Below are positions 1-9,222 of a stretch of DNA of 64,000 bases, one piece after another. Each line of letters opens with the position of its first letter. The first letter of the stretch is position 1. Origin of the DNA: Eubacteriales bacterium (GTDB lineage Bacteria > Bacillota > Clostridia > Oscillospirales > Butyricicoccaceae). Position numbers and translations under genes: made by a program. The stretch is from assembly GCA_030524285.1 (NCBI GenBank), contig JAUNGQ010000007.1, forward strand, positions 54,233 through 118,232. Direction: 5' to 3'. Below the pieces are notes generated by a model. It saw only the letters and a list, made by a program, of their open reading frames with translations, was not told where the DNA came from and searched no databases.

Positions 1-982
1 CCGATGTACCATACATGCCGGACATGCTCAGACCAAGCCCAATGGTTGCGACCATCATCATAGCAAAGCTGCGGCTGCTGACAAGCATATACAAAAACAG
101 CAATTGGCCTGCCGCCATGGCCACAATCATCTGGTACGGGCGGAAGTGCGATGCCAAGCCAGAACAGCTAATGCGTCCCACCAGAAGTGCAATCCACAGC
201 GCAGACGTGACGACCTGCGCAAAATTATCTGTCATTACATGGGAATCGACAAAGAAAGAGGTCAACCAGCCCATCATGGCGCCCTCAATCCCCTGATAGA
301 AAAAGCAAATCAGCATGGTCACCCAGAAAATCTTCTCCTTGAAGAATCCATAAGAAACCGTTTTGCTTTCCTGTGACTTGCTTTGTACCGAACCGGTACT
401 GCCCAGCTTCATACGGAACATTGCCAGCAGTCCGAGGAACGCTACAACTGCTGCCAGCAGAACAGCCAGACGCCATCCGGTGGGATCAACCTTTCCACAA
501 AGCAGCACAACAACCGGAGCAATACATGCACCAATTGCAAAAAATGCATGCAACAGATTCAGCGGACCAGCATTGCCCTTTGCCAGATCAGTCATAATCT
601 GGTTATTATAGTTGGTAACAGCCCCCTTACTCATACCAATCAATGCCATAGCAATCAGCAACCAGACCGGATTCCCATTGACGAGCAGCATCCCCAAGCC
701 GATACAAGTGCCAGAAGCCAGCAGGATAAACGAGTTCTTCAACCCCAAATATAATGGCAGGAAGCCTGCTCCCAAACCCGCAATCGCATAGCCGACAGAC
801 TGTACCGACAGCAGCATGCCGCCAACCTGATAACCGATACTGTAGTCCTCTTTCAGCGCCGGTAAAATTGATCCAAGCATAATCAATGCAACGCCAAGCG
901 CAAAGTATGCAAAAAAGAGATTGAAAACAACATATCGGTTATCCTTTCCGATTGATCGGAAAAAGCTTTCCTTATGTTCCAT
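1..982 (-). CDS. MFS transporter, C-terminus beyond window edge
   Basis: Open reading frame running off the left edge, starting at ATG 980-982 behind a GGAGGAACACAAA ribosome-binding site. About 327 residues are visible. They form repeated hydrophobic segments with short polar loops and a central charged loop near residues 180-200, the layout of a 12-helix Major Facilitator Superfamily permease; ten or so helices lie inside the window. The protein sits in the cytoplasmic membrane and probably moves a small solute by ion coupling. The substrate cannot be read from the sequence. The promoter directly upstream overlaps a perfect palindrome, so the gene is probably regulated by a repressor not encoded next to it. 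Confidence 0.85.
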   Translation of the reverse strand, partial: MEHKESFFRSIGKDNRYVVFNLFFAYFALGVALIMLGSILPALKEDYSIGYQVGGMLLSVQSVGYAIAGLGAGFLPLYLGLKNSFILLASGTCIGLGMLLVNGNPVWLLIAMALIGMSKGAVTNYNNQIMTDLAKGNAGPLNLLHAFFAIGACIAPVVVLLCGKVDPTGWRLAVLLAAVVAFLGLLAMFRMKLGSTGSVQSKSQESKTVSYGFFKEKIFWVTMLICFFYQGIEGAMMGWLTSFFVDSHVMTDNFAQVVTSALWIALLVGRISCSGLASHFRPYQMIVAMAAGQLLFLYMLVSSRSFAMMMVATIGLGLSMSGMYGTS

Positions 983-1007
983 TTTGTGTTCCTCCAATGG
1001 GATTTTT

Positions 1008-1044
1008 ATGTATCAATGATACATATATGCAGAACACAAGTCAA
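1008..1044 (-). promoter_or_regulatory. Promoter with overlapping operator palindrome for the MFS gene
   Basis: On the minus strand TTGACT (1039-1044) and TATCAT (1016-1021) are 17 bases apart. A perfect inverted repeat ATGTATC-AAT-GATACAT (1008-1024, extended by one more matching pair) lies over the -10 and the start point, 26 bases before the MFS ATG. This is the usual place for a repressor operator. The cognate repressor is not identifiable in the window. Confidence 0.6.
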
Positions 1045-1142
1045 TTTCAATTATCACCAAGTTTTTGTACATTATCGTCATTGATATGATCATGCCTACC
1101 AGTGGGAGAAAGGAGCTTTTCTATATAAAACGAAAGGAATCG

Positions 1143-1943
1143 TTATATTTCCAGTACCTCCAGATCATCTGGAATATACAGCTTTCCATGAAAATACTGT
1201 TTTCCTTCCGTAGCATACCATATCTTTCGATGCTCGATATTGCTATCCTCCGTATGATACAGCACCAGATTTTTTACGCCAAGCTGTTCTGCTTTTTCAC
1301 AGGCATCTTTCACTGTTGAATGCTGCTTTTCATACGGATGAAAGACATCCGCCTGTGCATCCAGGCAAAACGCCTCATGCAGCAACCACGTGCTGTTTTC
1401 CGCGTATTGTCTTTCACATTCTCGATACGGCTCATCCCCACAGCAGGTCAGCTTTTCTCCATTTCCCAGCTCCATCATAAAGCCGAACTGCTTTGCTTTT
1501 TTGGACTGAATATCAAAAAAAGTTACCTTCTTCCCTTGAATGATACAGGTTTCCCCATCCTTTACGGTAATCAGATGTAACCGTTTTCCCAGCAGCTTCG
1601 TATGCTTCTTTGACAGCAGCATTTTGGAGATTTTCTCAATCAGCTCAATGACCTCTTTATGACCATAAATATTTGCTTCCCCTTCATACTGTCCCTGATG
1701 CATATGTTGACAGATCATACGCACCATCCAAATAATCCCCATCAGATGATCTACATGCTTATGTGTAACAAAAATATCCTGGATGTTACGCCAATCGATT
1801 CCTGCCTGCTTGAGTTGGCGCAGAACGGTATTTCCACCGCCGCCATCTATCATAAAGTTCTGTCCATTGTCACTGAGTACAAAACAGGTGTTGTAGCATT
1901 CTGTTACCATAGCATTGCCTGTTCCCAGCATTGTCAGCTTCAT
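1143..1943 (-). CDS. Metallo-beta-lactamase-fold hydrolase (RNase Z-like)
   Basis: 266 residues from ATG 1941-1943, chosen because CAGGAGG lies nine bases upstream; longer starts run into the preceding gene. The N-terminus begins LTMLGTGNA and the metal motif THKHVDH (HxHxDH) follows at about residues 61-67, with a preceding IDGGGGN loop. Later histidines and aspartates (GDEPY, LLHEAF, YHTED) could complete the two-zinc site. The fold is that of the RNase Z/arylsulfatase-like branch of the superfamily, cytoplasmic, with no signal peptide. It lies 17 bases after the anti-sigma-like gene and may be cotranscribed with it. The true substrate (tRNA 3' trailer or a small phosphodiester) cannot be decided. 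Confidence 0.8.
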   Translation of the reverse strand: MKLTMLGTGNAMVTECYNTCFVLSDNGQNFMIDGGGGNTVLRQLKQAGIDWRNIQDIFVTHKHVDHLMGIIWMVRMICQHMHQGQYEGEANIYGHKEVIELIEKISKMLLSKKHTKLLGKRLHLITVKDGETCIIQGKKVTFFDIQSKKAKQFGFMMELGNGEKLTCCGDEPYRECERQYAENSTWLLHEAFCLDAQADVFHPYEKQHSTVKDACEKAEQLGVKNLVLYHTEDSNIEHRKIWYATEGKQYFHGKLYIPDDLEVLEI

Positions 1944-1960
1944 CGAAATCCTCCTGTTGT

Positions 1961-2764
1961 TTATTTTTGCAGCAGCTCTTGTATGACAGCAGCAACATCG
2001 TCCAATGTCAGTTTTTCCATATCCTGTCTCTCTGCTGCCCATACAGAGGGATATGCGTCCTTATCATACAGGATTGTCTGCCCCAGGATACCTTTCTTCT
2101 GTAAGAAGGCATGGCGCACACCGTCCGGCAGCTCACAGTCTGCAATATCCTTCCAGATCAGCGTTCCTGAACCCATATCCATGCTTTCATGCGCTGCATA
2201 CGGACGTGCTATGAAAATACCTTCCATACCAATTTCTGCTTTTTCCATGGTATCCATACCGAATGTTCCTATGCCATCCATACGAATCGGCTCCGTCAAG
2301 ATGCGGATATCCTGTCCTGCTTCACAGCCTTCCAGATCGCGGTAAACCTCACTGACTTTGACTGTAATGATACCATAATATTTTTTTCCTTCACTATCTG
2401 CAATGCAGATATTCTGTATGTCCGCAATGGTCCCACGAAAAACATTGGTATCACTCTGTGTCACAAGCTCTTCCTCTGTCAAATATGCCAGACAAGCGAC
2501 GCTTCCCTCTTCCGGAAGCTCTGTAACCTCTGTCACATGAATGTCACCGGTAGAACGTTCCAGCTTCCATTCGGCAGCTGAAGTTCCATTTTCCGCCGGA
2601 CTTCTGCCGAGCCATACTGCATATCCTGCTGCAATAATCAGTATAGCGCATACAGCAGCAGTAATCCAGCGGTATTTCCGTTTTTCGACTCGAACCACAT
2701 CTGCTTCCGCAATGTATTCATCGGCAATATTCCCGATCAAACGCAACAGCTTCTTTTCCTTCAT
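1961..2764 (-). CDS. Membrane-anchored protein, putative anti-sigma partner
   Basis: 267 residues; ATG overlaps the stop of the upstream sigma gene (ATGA, 2761-2764), so the two are translationally coupled. The first 32 residues are charged and cytoplasmic-looking. One membrane segment follows at about residues 33-53 (WITAAVCAILIIAAGYAVWLG region), then about 210 residues predicted outside the cell. No catalytic motif is visible. Position and topology fit an anti-sigma factor or sigma-linked sensor for the ECF gene, which is inference from context. If the sigma gene is inactivated, this protein has probably lost its partner. Confidence 0.55.
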   Translation of the reverse strand: MKEKKLLRLIGNIADEYIAEADVVRVEKRKYRWITAAVCAILIIAAGYAVWLGRSPAENGTSAAEWKLERSTGDIHVTEVTELPEEGSVACLAYLTEEELVTQSDTNVFRGTIADIQNICIADSEGKKYYGIITVKVSEVYRDLEGCEAGQDIRILTEPIRMDGIGTFGMDTMEKAEIGMEGIFIARPYAAHESMDMGSGTLIWKDIADCELPDGVRHAFLQKKGILGQTILYDKDAYPSVWAAERQDMEKLTLDDVAAVIQELLQK

Positions 2765-3318
2765 ATCACCACTCCTTCCGCCTCCAAAAACTGACGCAGC
2801 TTTTTCCTCGTCCGAAACAGGCTGGACTTCACCCTGCTTTCTGAAATTTGAAACCGCTCTGCGATATCGGAAATGGAATCCACATACCAGTACCTACGCA
2901 CAAAGATCATACGATTCAGCCTGCCTTGCTGTTTGAGAAAGCGATTGATGCTTTCTGCGGTTTCTTTCGCTTCCAAATCATGTGACGGTTCATTCCAGTC
3001 TACAACACATTCCGTCAACTCGGACAGTAATTCCAGCATGATGCCGCCGCGCTTCTGCGCCGTGTGGTAATCATAATAGTCCAGTGCGATATTGCGTGTA
3101 ATTTTTCCCAGAAATACAGCCAGACGGTTCGGCCGCTTGGGTGGCATTGCTTTCTATGCAGCCAGATAAGTATCATTTTCACATTCCTCCGCATCCTCTT
3201 TCCGATGCAGAATGTTCCATGCAATCGAATAGCAGTACCGCCCATATTTCCCTGATGTCTCCGTAATGGCAGCTTCATCTCGATTCCAATACAGTTCCAT
3301 AATTTCTTTATCCTCCAT
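2761..3318 (-). pseudogene. ECF-type RNA polymerase sigma factor interrupted by in-frame TAG
   Basis: Reading from ATG 3316-3318 (RBS GGGAGGTG nine bases upstream) gives 54 residues ending ENDTYLAA, then TAG at 3154-3156. The same frame continues KAMPPKRPNRLAVFLGKI and runs to a stop at 2761. The upstream part matches sigma region 2, the downstream part (RMIFVRRYWYVDSISDIAE, then SRVKSSLFRTRKKL) region 4 with its helix-turn-helix. In this sigma family the residue at the stop is normally Trp, so a single TGG to TAG change explains it. A second ATG at 3145-3147 could restart the C-terminal 128 residues, but it has no obvious ribosome-binding site. A TATAAT box (3338-3343) lies upstream. Alternatives are a sequencing error or stop readthrough. 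Confidence 0.75.
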
Positions 3319-3378
3319 CTGTGCACCTCCCTTCCCTATTATAGTAGGAAAAACTGTGTTGTGGTTGCATCCTCATCA

Positions 3379-3410
3379 AAAAAACTGCCCGTATTGCAGG
3401 GCAGTTTTTT
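3379..3410 (-). terminator. Rho-independent terminator after the MATE gene
   Basis: AAAAAACTGCCC and GGGCAGTTTTTT arms with an eight-base loop, five bases beyond the MATE stop codon. The A and T runs on either side allow termination in both directions, but the gene arrangement requires it on the minus strand. Confidence 0.85.
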
Positions 3411-3414
3411 CTTA

Positions 3415-4776
3415 TTACCTTGTCACCTGATGAATCCACTTGAAGGATTTTGCCCGCAGATAAACAATCGGGCATTTACCGATCTGATCCATTTTCAAGC
3501 AGAAGAACACCACAACCGGTGGGAATTTGAATACAAATGCAGACAGATATGCACACGGCAGGCAGATCAGCCATGTCCAGATATTGTTATTCTTCATGGA
3601 AAATTTCGTATCGCCTCCGGCACGCAGAAAACCGCTGTCGGTTGCCATTTGATAGCACGTACCTACTGTTGTGATCGCCAGAACAATAATAAACTGACGT
3701 GTCAGCTCCGCAGCACGCGGTGTCAGGGTATTGTAAATCATCAAAATCGGCCACTGGGACAGATACAGCACAATACCGGTGATGACACCAATCATAAGGA
3801 ATAAAATCTGTAAGGTATGCAGCAGTGGCTTGACACCATTAATTGGATCAGACTCATGCTCACCCAGTGTCTTACCTGTAATAATTGCAGCTGCACTGGC
3901 TGCACCATAGCCGATAACAGAAATAATCTGATAAACAATAACAGAAATGGAATTTGCCGGCAGAACAGAGGCAGAATCCTGCATATTGCCAATAATAGCC
4001 GTCTGCGCAATGGAATTGACGCCCCATAAAGCCTGTGTAATCAGAAGCGGCAGAGAAATACGCACATAATCCGGCATATATTGCTTATCAATAAAAATCA
4101 GCTTTTTTACATTCAGGTTTAATGTATGTTCCCGGAATTTGAGGAACCAGATAACAATCAACAGCTCTACTGTTCTGGAAACCAGTGTTGCAATGGCAGC
4201 GCCGCGGACACCCAAAGCCGGTGCTCCAAAATGTCCGTAAATCAGGATATAATTCAGCACGATATTGATACAAAGTGTCGATCCGGCAATGATATATCCA
4301 ATTTTTACAATACCTATAGAACGCAGGGAGGATGCCAGCATATTTGTAATCGCAAACAGAATATACGTAAAGCAGATAATCTGTAAATATTGCAAAGCCT
4401 CTTTTGCAACCGCTGCGTCATTGGTCATCACCCCGATCAACTGGCGTGGAAAAATCAATGCTGCAAGAAACAGAAGCAATGCAAGACCACCGCCAAAACG
4501 TAATCCACAGCCGATAATACTTGGAATTGGCCTGATTTCCTTTTTCCCCCAGTAACGTGCGCCTAAAACAACAATACCTTCACTGACCCCCACAACCAGC
4601 ATCTGCAAAAAGAATTGGAACTGGTTGCACAACGATACGCCGGAAAGCGCATCCTGTGAATAGCGTCCGATCATAATATTATCTGCCAGATTGACAGAAT
4701 ATGTAAGCAAATTCTGTAAGGCAATACTCAAGGTTAAAATTGCAAATGATTTATAAAAATTTTTATCCCGAATCAT
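3415..4776 (-). CDS. MATE family efflux transporter
   Basis: 453 residues from ATG 4774-4776 with GAAAGGAAGGGC upstream. About twelve hydrophobic helices are visible. The N-terminal half carries the family pattern NLLTYSVNLADNIMIGRYSQ, where MATE proteins keep a conserved Asn/Asp pair, and the second half repeats it (ITQALWGVNSIAQTAIIGNM). The length is usual for the family. It would expel cationic drugs or metabolites in exchange for Na+ or H+. It is divergent from the AraC-type regulator at 4983, a common arrangement for a regulated exporter, but the AraC gene is also coupled to the kinase downstream, so its target is open. Confidence 0.88.
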   Translation of the reverse strand: MIRDKNFYKSFAILTLSIALQNLLTYSVNLADNIMIGRYSQDALSGVSLCNQFQFFLQMLVVGVSEGIVVLGARYWGKKEIRPIPSIIGCGLRFGGGLALLLFLAALIFPRQLIGVMTNDAAVAKEALQYLQIICFTYILFAITNMLASSLRSIGIVKIGYIIAGSTLCINIVLNYILIYGHFGAPALGVRGAAIATLVSRTVELLIVIWFLKFREHTLNLNVKKLIFIDKQYMPDYVRISLPLLITQALWGVNSIAQTAIIGNMQDSASVLPANSISVIVYQIISVIGYGAASAAAIITGKTLGEHESDPINGVKPLLHTLQILFLMIGVITGIVLYLSQWPILMIYNTLTPRAAELTRQFIIVLAITTVGTCYQMATDSGFLRAGGDTKFSMKNNNIWTWLICLPCAYLSAFVFKFPPVVVFFCLKMDQIGKCPIVYLRAKSFKWIHQVTR

Positions 4777-4932
4777 ATTAGCCCTTCCTTTCTATGTGTC
4801 GTCCAAATATTTAGAAAATATACGATGATAAAAACCAACCAAAATGCGCAATTTTTATTTGATTTTTCATTTCTTTTCCAATATTATATCGTATTCTTAT
4901 AAAAATACAATAAAATTTTCAACCGATTTATT

Positions 4933-4961
4933 TTGATTTTATGCTATCGTAGTGGTATAAT
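4933..4961 (+). promoter_or_regulatory. Sigma-A promoter of the AraC-pfkB operon
   Basis: TTGATT (4933-4938) and a perfect TATAAT (4956-4961) separated by 17 bases, ending 21 bases before the regulator's ATG. The transcript would carry a short leader with the AAAGGAGG ribosome-binding site. Confidence 0.7.
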
Positions 4962-4982
4962 AAGCAAAAGGAGGTATACCCT

Positions 4983-5855
4983 ATGGGAAAATGTACCGAA
5001 CCTGGCGTACTGTTGGAGTCTGACCGTTTCTTTAATACACCCAGTGCCGCTGCAAGCAAGCTGTTCTACTATATCACCCGTTGCGGGCATTATTTCTGTA
5101 CAACAGAATATGATTTCCGGGATGACTGTGATGTTGCTCGCCTGCCGAGCCATAGAAATTCGACGATATATTATGTCATTTCCGGTTGTGTACAGGTGGA
5201 AAATGCCGGTATTGTCAGCGCGGTTCTTCCCGGACAGGTTGCATTGGTTGATTGTGCGCTACCACACCGTTTTCATGCTCTCAAAAAAAGTGAAACTCTC
5301 TGGATGCACATTGAAGGCTGCAATACGAAAGAATTTTTTTCTTCTATTCGCAGCATGTATTCTGACCGCCTTTCCTTTGTACCGCCGTCATCCCAAAATA
5401 CAAAAAATACCATGCTCCAGCTCATCAATGCCTTTCGGTTTCCCGGACATATGAGTGAAGGCGAACAATCCCAGCGGATTCATCGCCTGTTGTGCGAACT
5501 GATTGTCCTGCCGCATACTCAGCATTTGGAACACAGTGATGATGCAATTTCTCAGGTTGTGGATTTTATCACACAGCATTTGTTTGAAGACCTTTCTGTC
5601 AACGATGTTGCAAAATCGGTAAACCTCAGCCCTTCCCATCTGTCCCGTTTATTTAAAATGCGGACCGGTTTTTCTCCTCATGAATTTATTATACTACGTC
5701 GCATTGATGCTGCCAAGGAACTGCTGCTGACATCAACTCTGTCTGTAAAGCAGATTGCTTTCCGTGTCGGCTATCATAGTGAGGCAAATTTTATTACATC
5801 CTTTTCCAGCAAAACTGGTGTTACCCCAGCTGTATTCCGTAAAAATCCGATTTAA
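4983..5855 (+). CDS. AraC family transcriptional regulator
   Basis: 290 residues from ATG 4983 behind a strong AAAGGAGGTATACCCT site. The N-terminal ~160 residues look like a cupin sensor domain (VARLPSHRNSTIYYVISGCV, with a later HALKKSETLWMHIEG strand). The C-terminal 100 residues carry two helix-turn-helix units: LSVNDVAKSVNLSPSHLSRL and the signature LSVKQIAFRVGYHSEANFIT. Such proteins bind sugars or related ligands and usually activate neighbouring genes. It shares a transcript with the PfkB kinase 14 bases downstream and faces the divergent MATE gene. Confidence 0.88.
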   Translation: MGKCTEPGVLLESDRFFNTPSAAASKLFYYITRCGHYFCTTEYDFRDDCDVARLPSHRNSTIYYVISGCVQVENAGIVSAVLPGQVALVDCALPHRFHALKKSETLWMHIEGCNTKEFFSSIRSMYSDRLSFVPPSSQNTKNTMLQLINAFRFPGHMSEGEQSQRIHRLLCELIVLPHTQHLEHSDDAISQVVDFITQHLFEDLSVNDVAKSVNLSPSHLSRLFKMRTGFSPHEFIILRRIDAAKELLLTSTLSVKQIAFRVGYHSEANFITSFSSKTGVTPAVFRKNPI

Positions 5856-5869
5856 TGGAGGTTTATCTA

Positions 5870-6829
5870 ATGTCTGACTGCTGTGATATTGTCCTTGCTG
5901 GTGCAGCAATTCTGGATATTCCTGTTGTACCGGCAGATGCTTCTGTCTTCACCCGCGGCTCTACACCGGCTGACCGGATTATTATGACCTCTGGCGGGGA
6001 TGCAATGAATGAAGCTCTGGTATTATCCCGCCTTGGCAAAAAGGTTCGCCTGATTACCCGCATCGGCAAGGATGACGCCGGTACATACCTGAAAAATATT
6101 TGCCATGCGCAAGCTATTGATACCACCTATTTCTACGAAGCTGACGATTTGGATACTGGTATCAACGTTGTTCTGGTTGACCGGACTGGGGAGCGTTATT
6201 TCCTGACCAATCCACACGGAAGCCTGCGTGCACTGCGGGCAGAAGATATCATTCCAGAAGCGCTGGAACATGCAAAGATTTTCTGTTTTGCCAGTATCTT
6301 TGTTTTTCCACTCATTGCCCCGGCACAGCTTGCGGAAATTTTCAGCATGGTGCGCAGCCGTGGTTTGCTTGTCTGTGCTGATATGACCTCCCCGAAACAT
6401 GGTGAGACAGTCGACGATCTTGCTCCTGCTTTGAAACAACTGGATTACCTGTTTTCCAATGAAGTGGAAGCACAGGCAATCACCGGTGTCAAAGAGCCGG
6501 AAAACATGGCGGAAATCCTATTACAAACCGGAGTGCGGCATGTCATCATCAAAATCGGCTCCCGCGGCTGCCTGATTGCAGACCAGACCGGTTACCGTGA
6601 AATGATTCCGGCCTGTCCGAATACAACATGCATCGATACCACTGGCGCCGGCGACAACTTCGCCGCAGGCTTCTTTGCTGCCCTGCTGGATGGCAGAGAC
6701 TTTACCGATTGCGCACGCTTTGCCAATGCTACAGCTGCTATTTCGATAGAGACAATCGGCGCATCTACAGGTGTTTCCAGCATAGCTCAGGTATTGCAAC
6801 GGTATATGGATGCTTATTATTCACATTGA
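5870..6829 (+). CDS. PfkB family carbohydrate kinase
   Basis: 319 residues from ATG 5870, preferred over an upstream ATG at 5855 because GGAGG sits ten bases before it. The protein shows the PfkB pattern MTSGGDAMNEALVLSRLGKKV near residues 45-65 and the C-terminal signature IDTTGAGDNFAAGFFAALL near 250-270, where the Asp of GAGD is the catalytic base. It phosphorylates a sugar, nucleoside or similar hydroxyl compound with ATP. Conserved glycines fit the ribokinase/fructokinase group, but the substrate is not determined by the motifs. It is cotranscribed with the AraC regulator; no transporter or isomerase accompanies it. Confidence 0.85.
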   Translation: MSDCCDIVLAGAAILDIPVVPADASVFTRGSTPADRIIMTSGGDAMNEALVLSRLGKKVRLITRIGKDDAGTYLKNICHAQAIDTTYFYEADDLDTGINVVLVDRTGERYFLTNPHGSLRALRAEDIIPEALEHAKIFCFASIFVFPLIAPAQLAEIFSMVRSRGLLVCADMTSPKHGETVDDLAPALKQLDYLFSNEVEAQAITGVKEPENMAEILLQTGVRHVIIKIGSRGCLIADQTGYREMIPACPNTTCIDTTGAGDNFAAGFFAALLDGRDFTDCARFANATAAISIETIGASTGVSSIAQVLQRYMDAYYSH

Positions 6830-6894
6830 TACCATCTATTTCATCATTCTGACGACAAATTTACAATTTGTTCGCAAAGACCTTGTGCATTTTA

Positions 6895-6923
6895 TTGCGC
6901 ATTCTAATATTGGGTGTTATAAT
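6895..6923 (+). promoter_or_regulatory. Promoter of the 6960 membrane-protein gene
   Basis: TTGCGC (6895-6900) and TATAAT (6918-6923) with a 17-base spacer; a second possible -35 (TTGTGC) lies further upstream. The start codon follows 37 bases after the -10. Confidence 0.55.
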
Positions 6924-6959
6924 ATATCTCAGTGAATTTCCGTAGGAAGAGTGAATCAT

Positions 6960-7535
6960 ATGAGTTTTTTCAGTCAGTTAAAAGACGAATTAAATGACAA
7001 CAACATCGACAAGGCAAAGCTGAAGGAGCTGACCAAGCACATACCGGAGGAAGCTGCAAAGGAAGATGCCGCAAAAAAAGAACCTGTCAAAAAGGTTCAG
7101 GAAGATGACCCGGACTATCCGGATCATCCGGACTATATCGCACTGAAACCTCGTATGACTGAGGTAAAGCTGTGGAATATGCCGGCAATCCGCTTCTATT
7201 TGACACTGATTTTCTTCTGTATCGGTATGATCCTGTTTGGTGTGATTAACCAGCTGTTTGGCTTTGGCATGACCAAGGGAGCTGTTGGCTGGTGGCAGAT
7301 TATCGGCGCCGCAATTGGCTTTTTTCTCAGTCGTGAATATGTCGAGCCACATCTGCGCATCCCGTTCTCCAAGGGTACGCCGGAACAAAAGAAAAAGGCT
7401 GTAGAAGCATATCTGGCAGAAGTCGAAACATTGGACAAGCATATCGAAGATCTTCGCAAGCTGCAAGGAGTAGAAAAAGCTGAAGATACAGAGCCTATGC
7501 TGGAAGTAATTGAAGTTGACGATACAAACGAATAA
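6960..7535 (+). CDS. Conserved hypothetical membrane protein
   Basis: 191 residues from ATG 6960; a GTG at 6951 is in frame but sits directly on the AGGAAGA ribosome-binding site, so ATG is the better start. The first ~75 residues are highly charged and Lys/Glu/Asp rich. They include a PDYPDHPDY motif. Two membrane segments follow at about residues 80-100 and 112-128. The C-terminal part, about residues 140-180, is a charged helix with coiled-coil character (KKAVEAYLAEVETLDKHIED). It is probably a small inner-membrane protein with both tails in the cytoplasm. I do not recognise a family function. It stands alone between its own promoter and a terminator. Confidence 0.7.
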   Translation: MSFFSQLKDELNDNNIDKAKLKELTKHIPEEAAKEDAAKKEPVKKVQEDDPDYPDHPDYIALKPRMTEVKLWNMPAIRFYLTLIFFCIGMILFGVINQLFGFGMTKGAVGWWQIIGAAIGFFLSREYVEPHLRIPFSKGTPEQKKKAVEAYLAEVETLDKHIEDLRKLQGVEKAEDTEPMLEVIEVDDTNE

Positions 7536-7538
7536 TAT

Positions 7539-7579
7539 AAAAAAATTCCGTCATTGACCGACAATGACGGAATTTTTTT
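7539..7579. terminator. Strong bidirectional terminator
   Basis: Near-perfect arms AAAAAATTCCGTCATTG and CAATGACGGAATTTTTTT around a four-base loop. It ends the 6960 gene on the plus strand and, in the other direction, the candidate RNA gene. Confidence 0.92.
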
Positions 7580-7784
7580 AGACACGCTGAGTCAGGAGAG
7601 AATCTGTTGTATATTCAAAACAACAAGGATAAGGAGATAGAGAGATAAGAGAAGAGAGATTCAACATTCAGGAAACAGATTTCTCAAACGTGTCCTGCGG
7701 CTCTACCGCATATAGTAAGATATAGTAAAAGGAAGGTTTGAAAGGGATACTGGAAAGGCTTACGCATATCTTCCCTTTCAACAA
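7539..7784 (-). ncRNA. Candidate structured small RNA, about 245 nt, family unassigned
   Basis: A minus-strand transcript is predicted from the promoter at 7790-7817 to the terminator at 7579-7539; no ORF with a ribosome-binding site fits inside. The RNA would begin with a long hairpin, UUGAAAGGGA pairing with UCCCUUUCAA. Next come a UGCGG/CCGCA hairpin and an AGGA..UCCU hairpin. A pyrimidine-only stretch of about 30 nt follows, containing CUCUUAUC and AUCUCCUUAUCC, which is complementary to AAGGAG-type ribosome-binding sites. The 5' GAAU-UGUUG can also pair with CAACA-G-AUUC near the 3' end, a closing stem as seen in 6S-like RNAs. It could be a base-pairing regulator or a 6S-type RNA. Confidence 0.55.
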
Positions 7785-7789
7785 TTCTT

Positions 7790-7817
7790 ATTATAGTCAT
7801 TTACACCAAAAATTCAA
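7790..7817 (-). promoter_or_regulatory. Promoter of the candidate small RNA
   Basis: Minus-strand TTGAAT (7812-7817) and TATAAT (7790-7795) with a 16-base spacer. Upstream, 7818-8028 is A+T-rich and holds no gene or further element that I can support. Confidence 0.6.
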
Positions 7818-8028
7818 CATCAAAATTGTTTAAATTTACGAACGCGTGGACAATTGTATTTGTTACAAGTGCATACGACGTCGAAAATACGTGGAAAATG
7901 CTTCCGCAGCATTGTTACAATATACCAATATTTTGTTAAATAATACGTAAAAATACGAAAAAACAGCGCAAAATCCACTCTTTTCACGCCAAAATTTGTG
8001 CAAATCGAAGTAATCACAACATGATAGC

Positions 8029-8064
8029 AAAAGCGGCACGATCCATACGGATCATGCCGCTTTC
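8029..8064 (-). terminator. Terminator of ilvC
   Basis: Arms AAAAGCGGCA and TGCCGCTTT, continued inward by CGATCC/GGATCA pairing, located 29 bases after the ilvC stop on the minus strand and followed by TTTTGC. Confidence 0.8.
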
Positions 8065-8092
8065 TTATGATATTTCCTGTTTCAACTATGTA

Positions 8093-9130
<1,038 letters not shown>

Positions 9131-9140
9131 CTAAAACATT

Positions 9141-9175
9141 GTTGTCATACAACGTATACCACGTTGTCATACAAC
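9141..9175 (-). promoter_or_regulatory. Two identical 13-bp palindromes, candidate operators upstream of ilvC
   Basis: GTTGT-CAT-ACAAC occurs at 9141-9153 and 9163-9175, 22 bases centre to centre, i.e. two helical turns on the same DNA face. Both lie just downstream of the predicted transcription start of ilvC. The TTGT-N3-ACAA core matches the half-site spacing known for FadR-subfamily GntR repressors, and such a regulator is encoded directly upstream. Confidence 0.65.
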
Positions 9176-9193
9176 TATTTATTGCTACTTAGT

Positions 9194-9222
9194 ATTATAC
9201 ATGTATAGAATATCGATGTCAA
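9194..9222 (-). promoter_or_regulatory. Consensus sigma-A promoter of ilvC
   Basis: Perfect TTGACA (9217-9222) and perfect TATAAT (9194-9199) with a 17-base spacer. The -35 overlaps the stop region of the GntR gene. Such a strong promoter next to two operators suggests control by repression. Confidence 0.8.

Noticed and set aside
2761-3147. ECF sigma factor starting at the internal ATG 3145-3147
   Set aside because: It would lack most of sigma region 2 and has no ribosome-binding site, while the upstream frame has both; treated as the downstream part of an interrupted gene.
7618-7660. Purine-rich plus-strand tract as a set of ribosome-binding sites for small ORFs
   Set aside because: AAGGAGATAGAGAG is not followed by a suitable start codon and frame; the minus-strand RNA explanation fits the promoter and terminator better.
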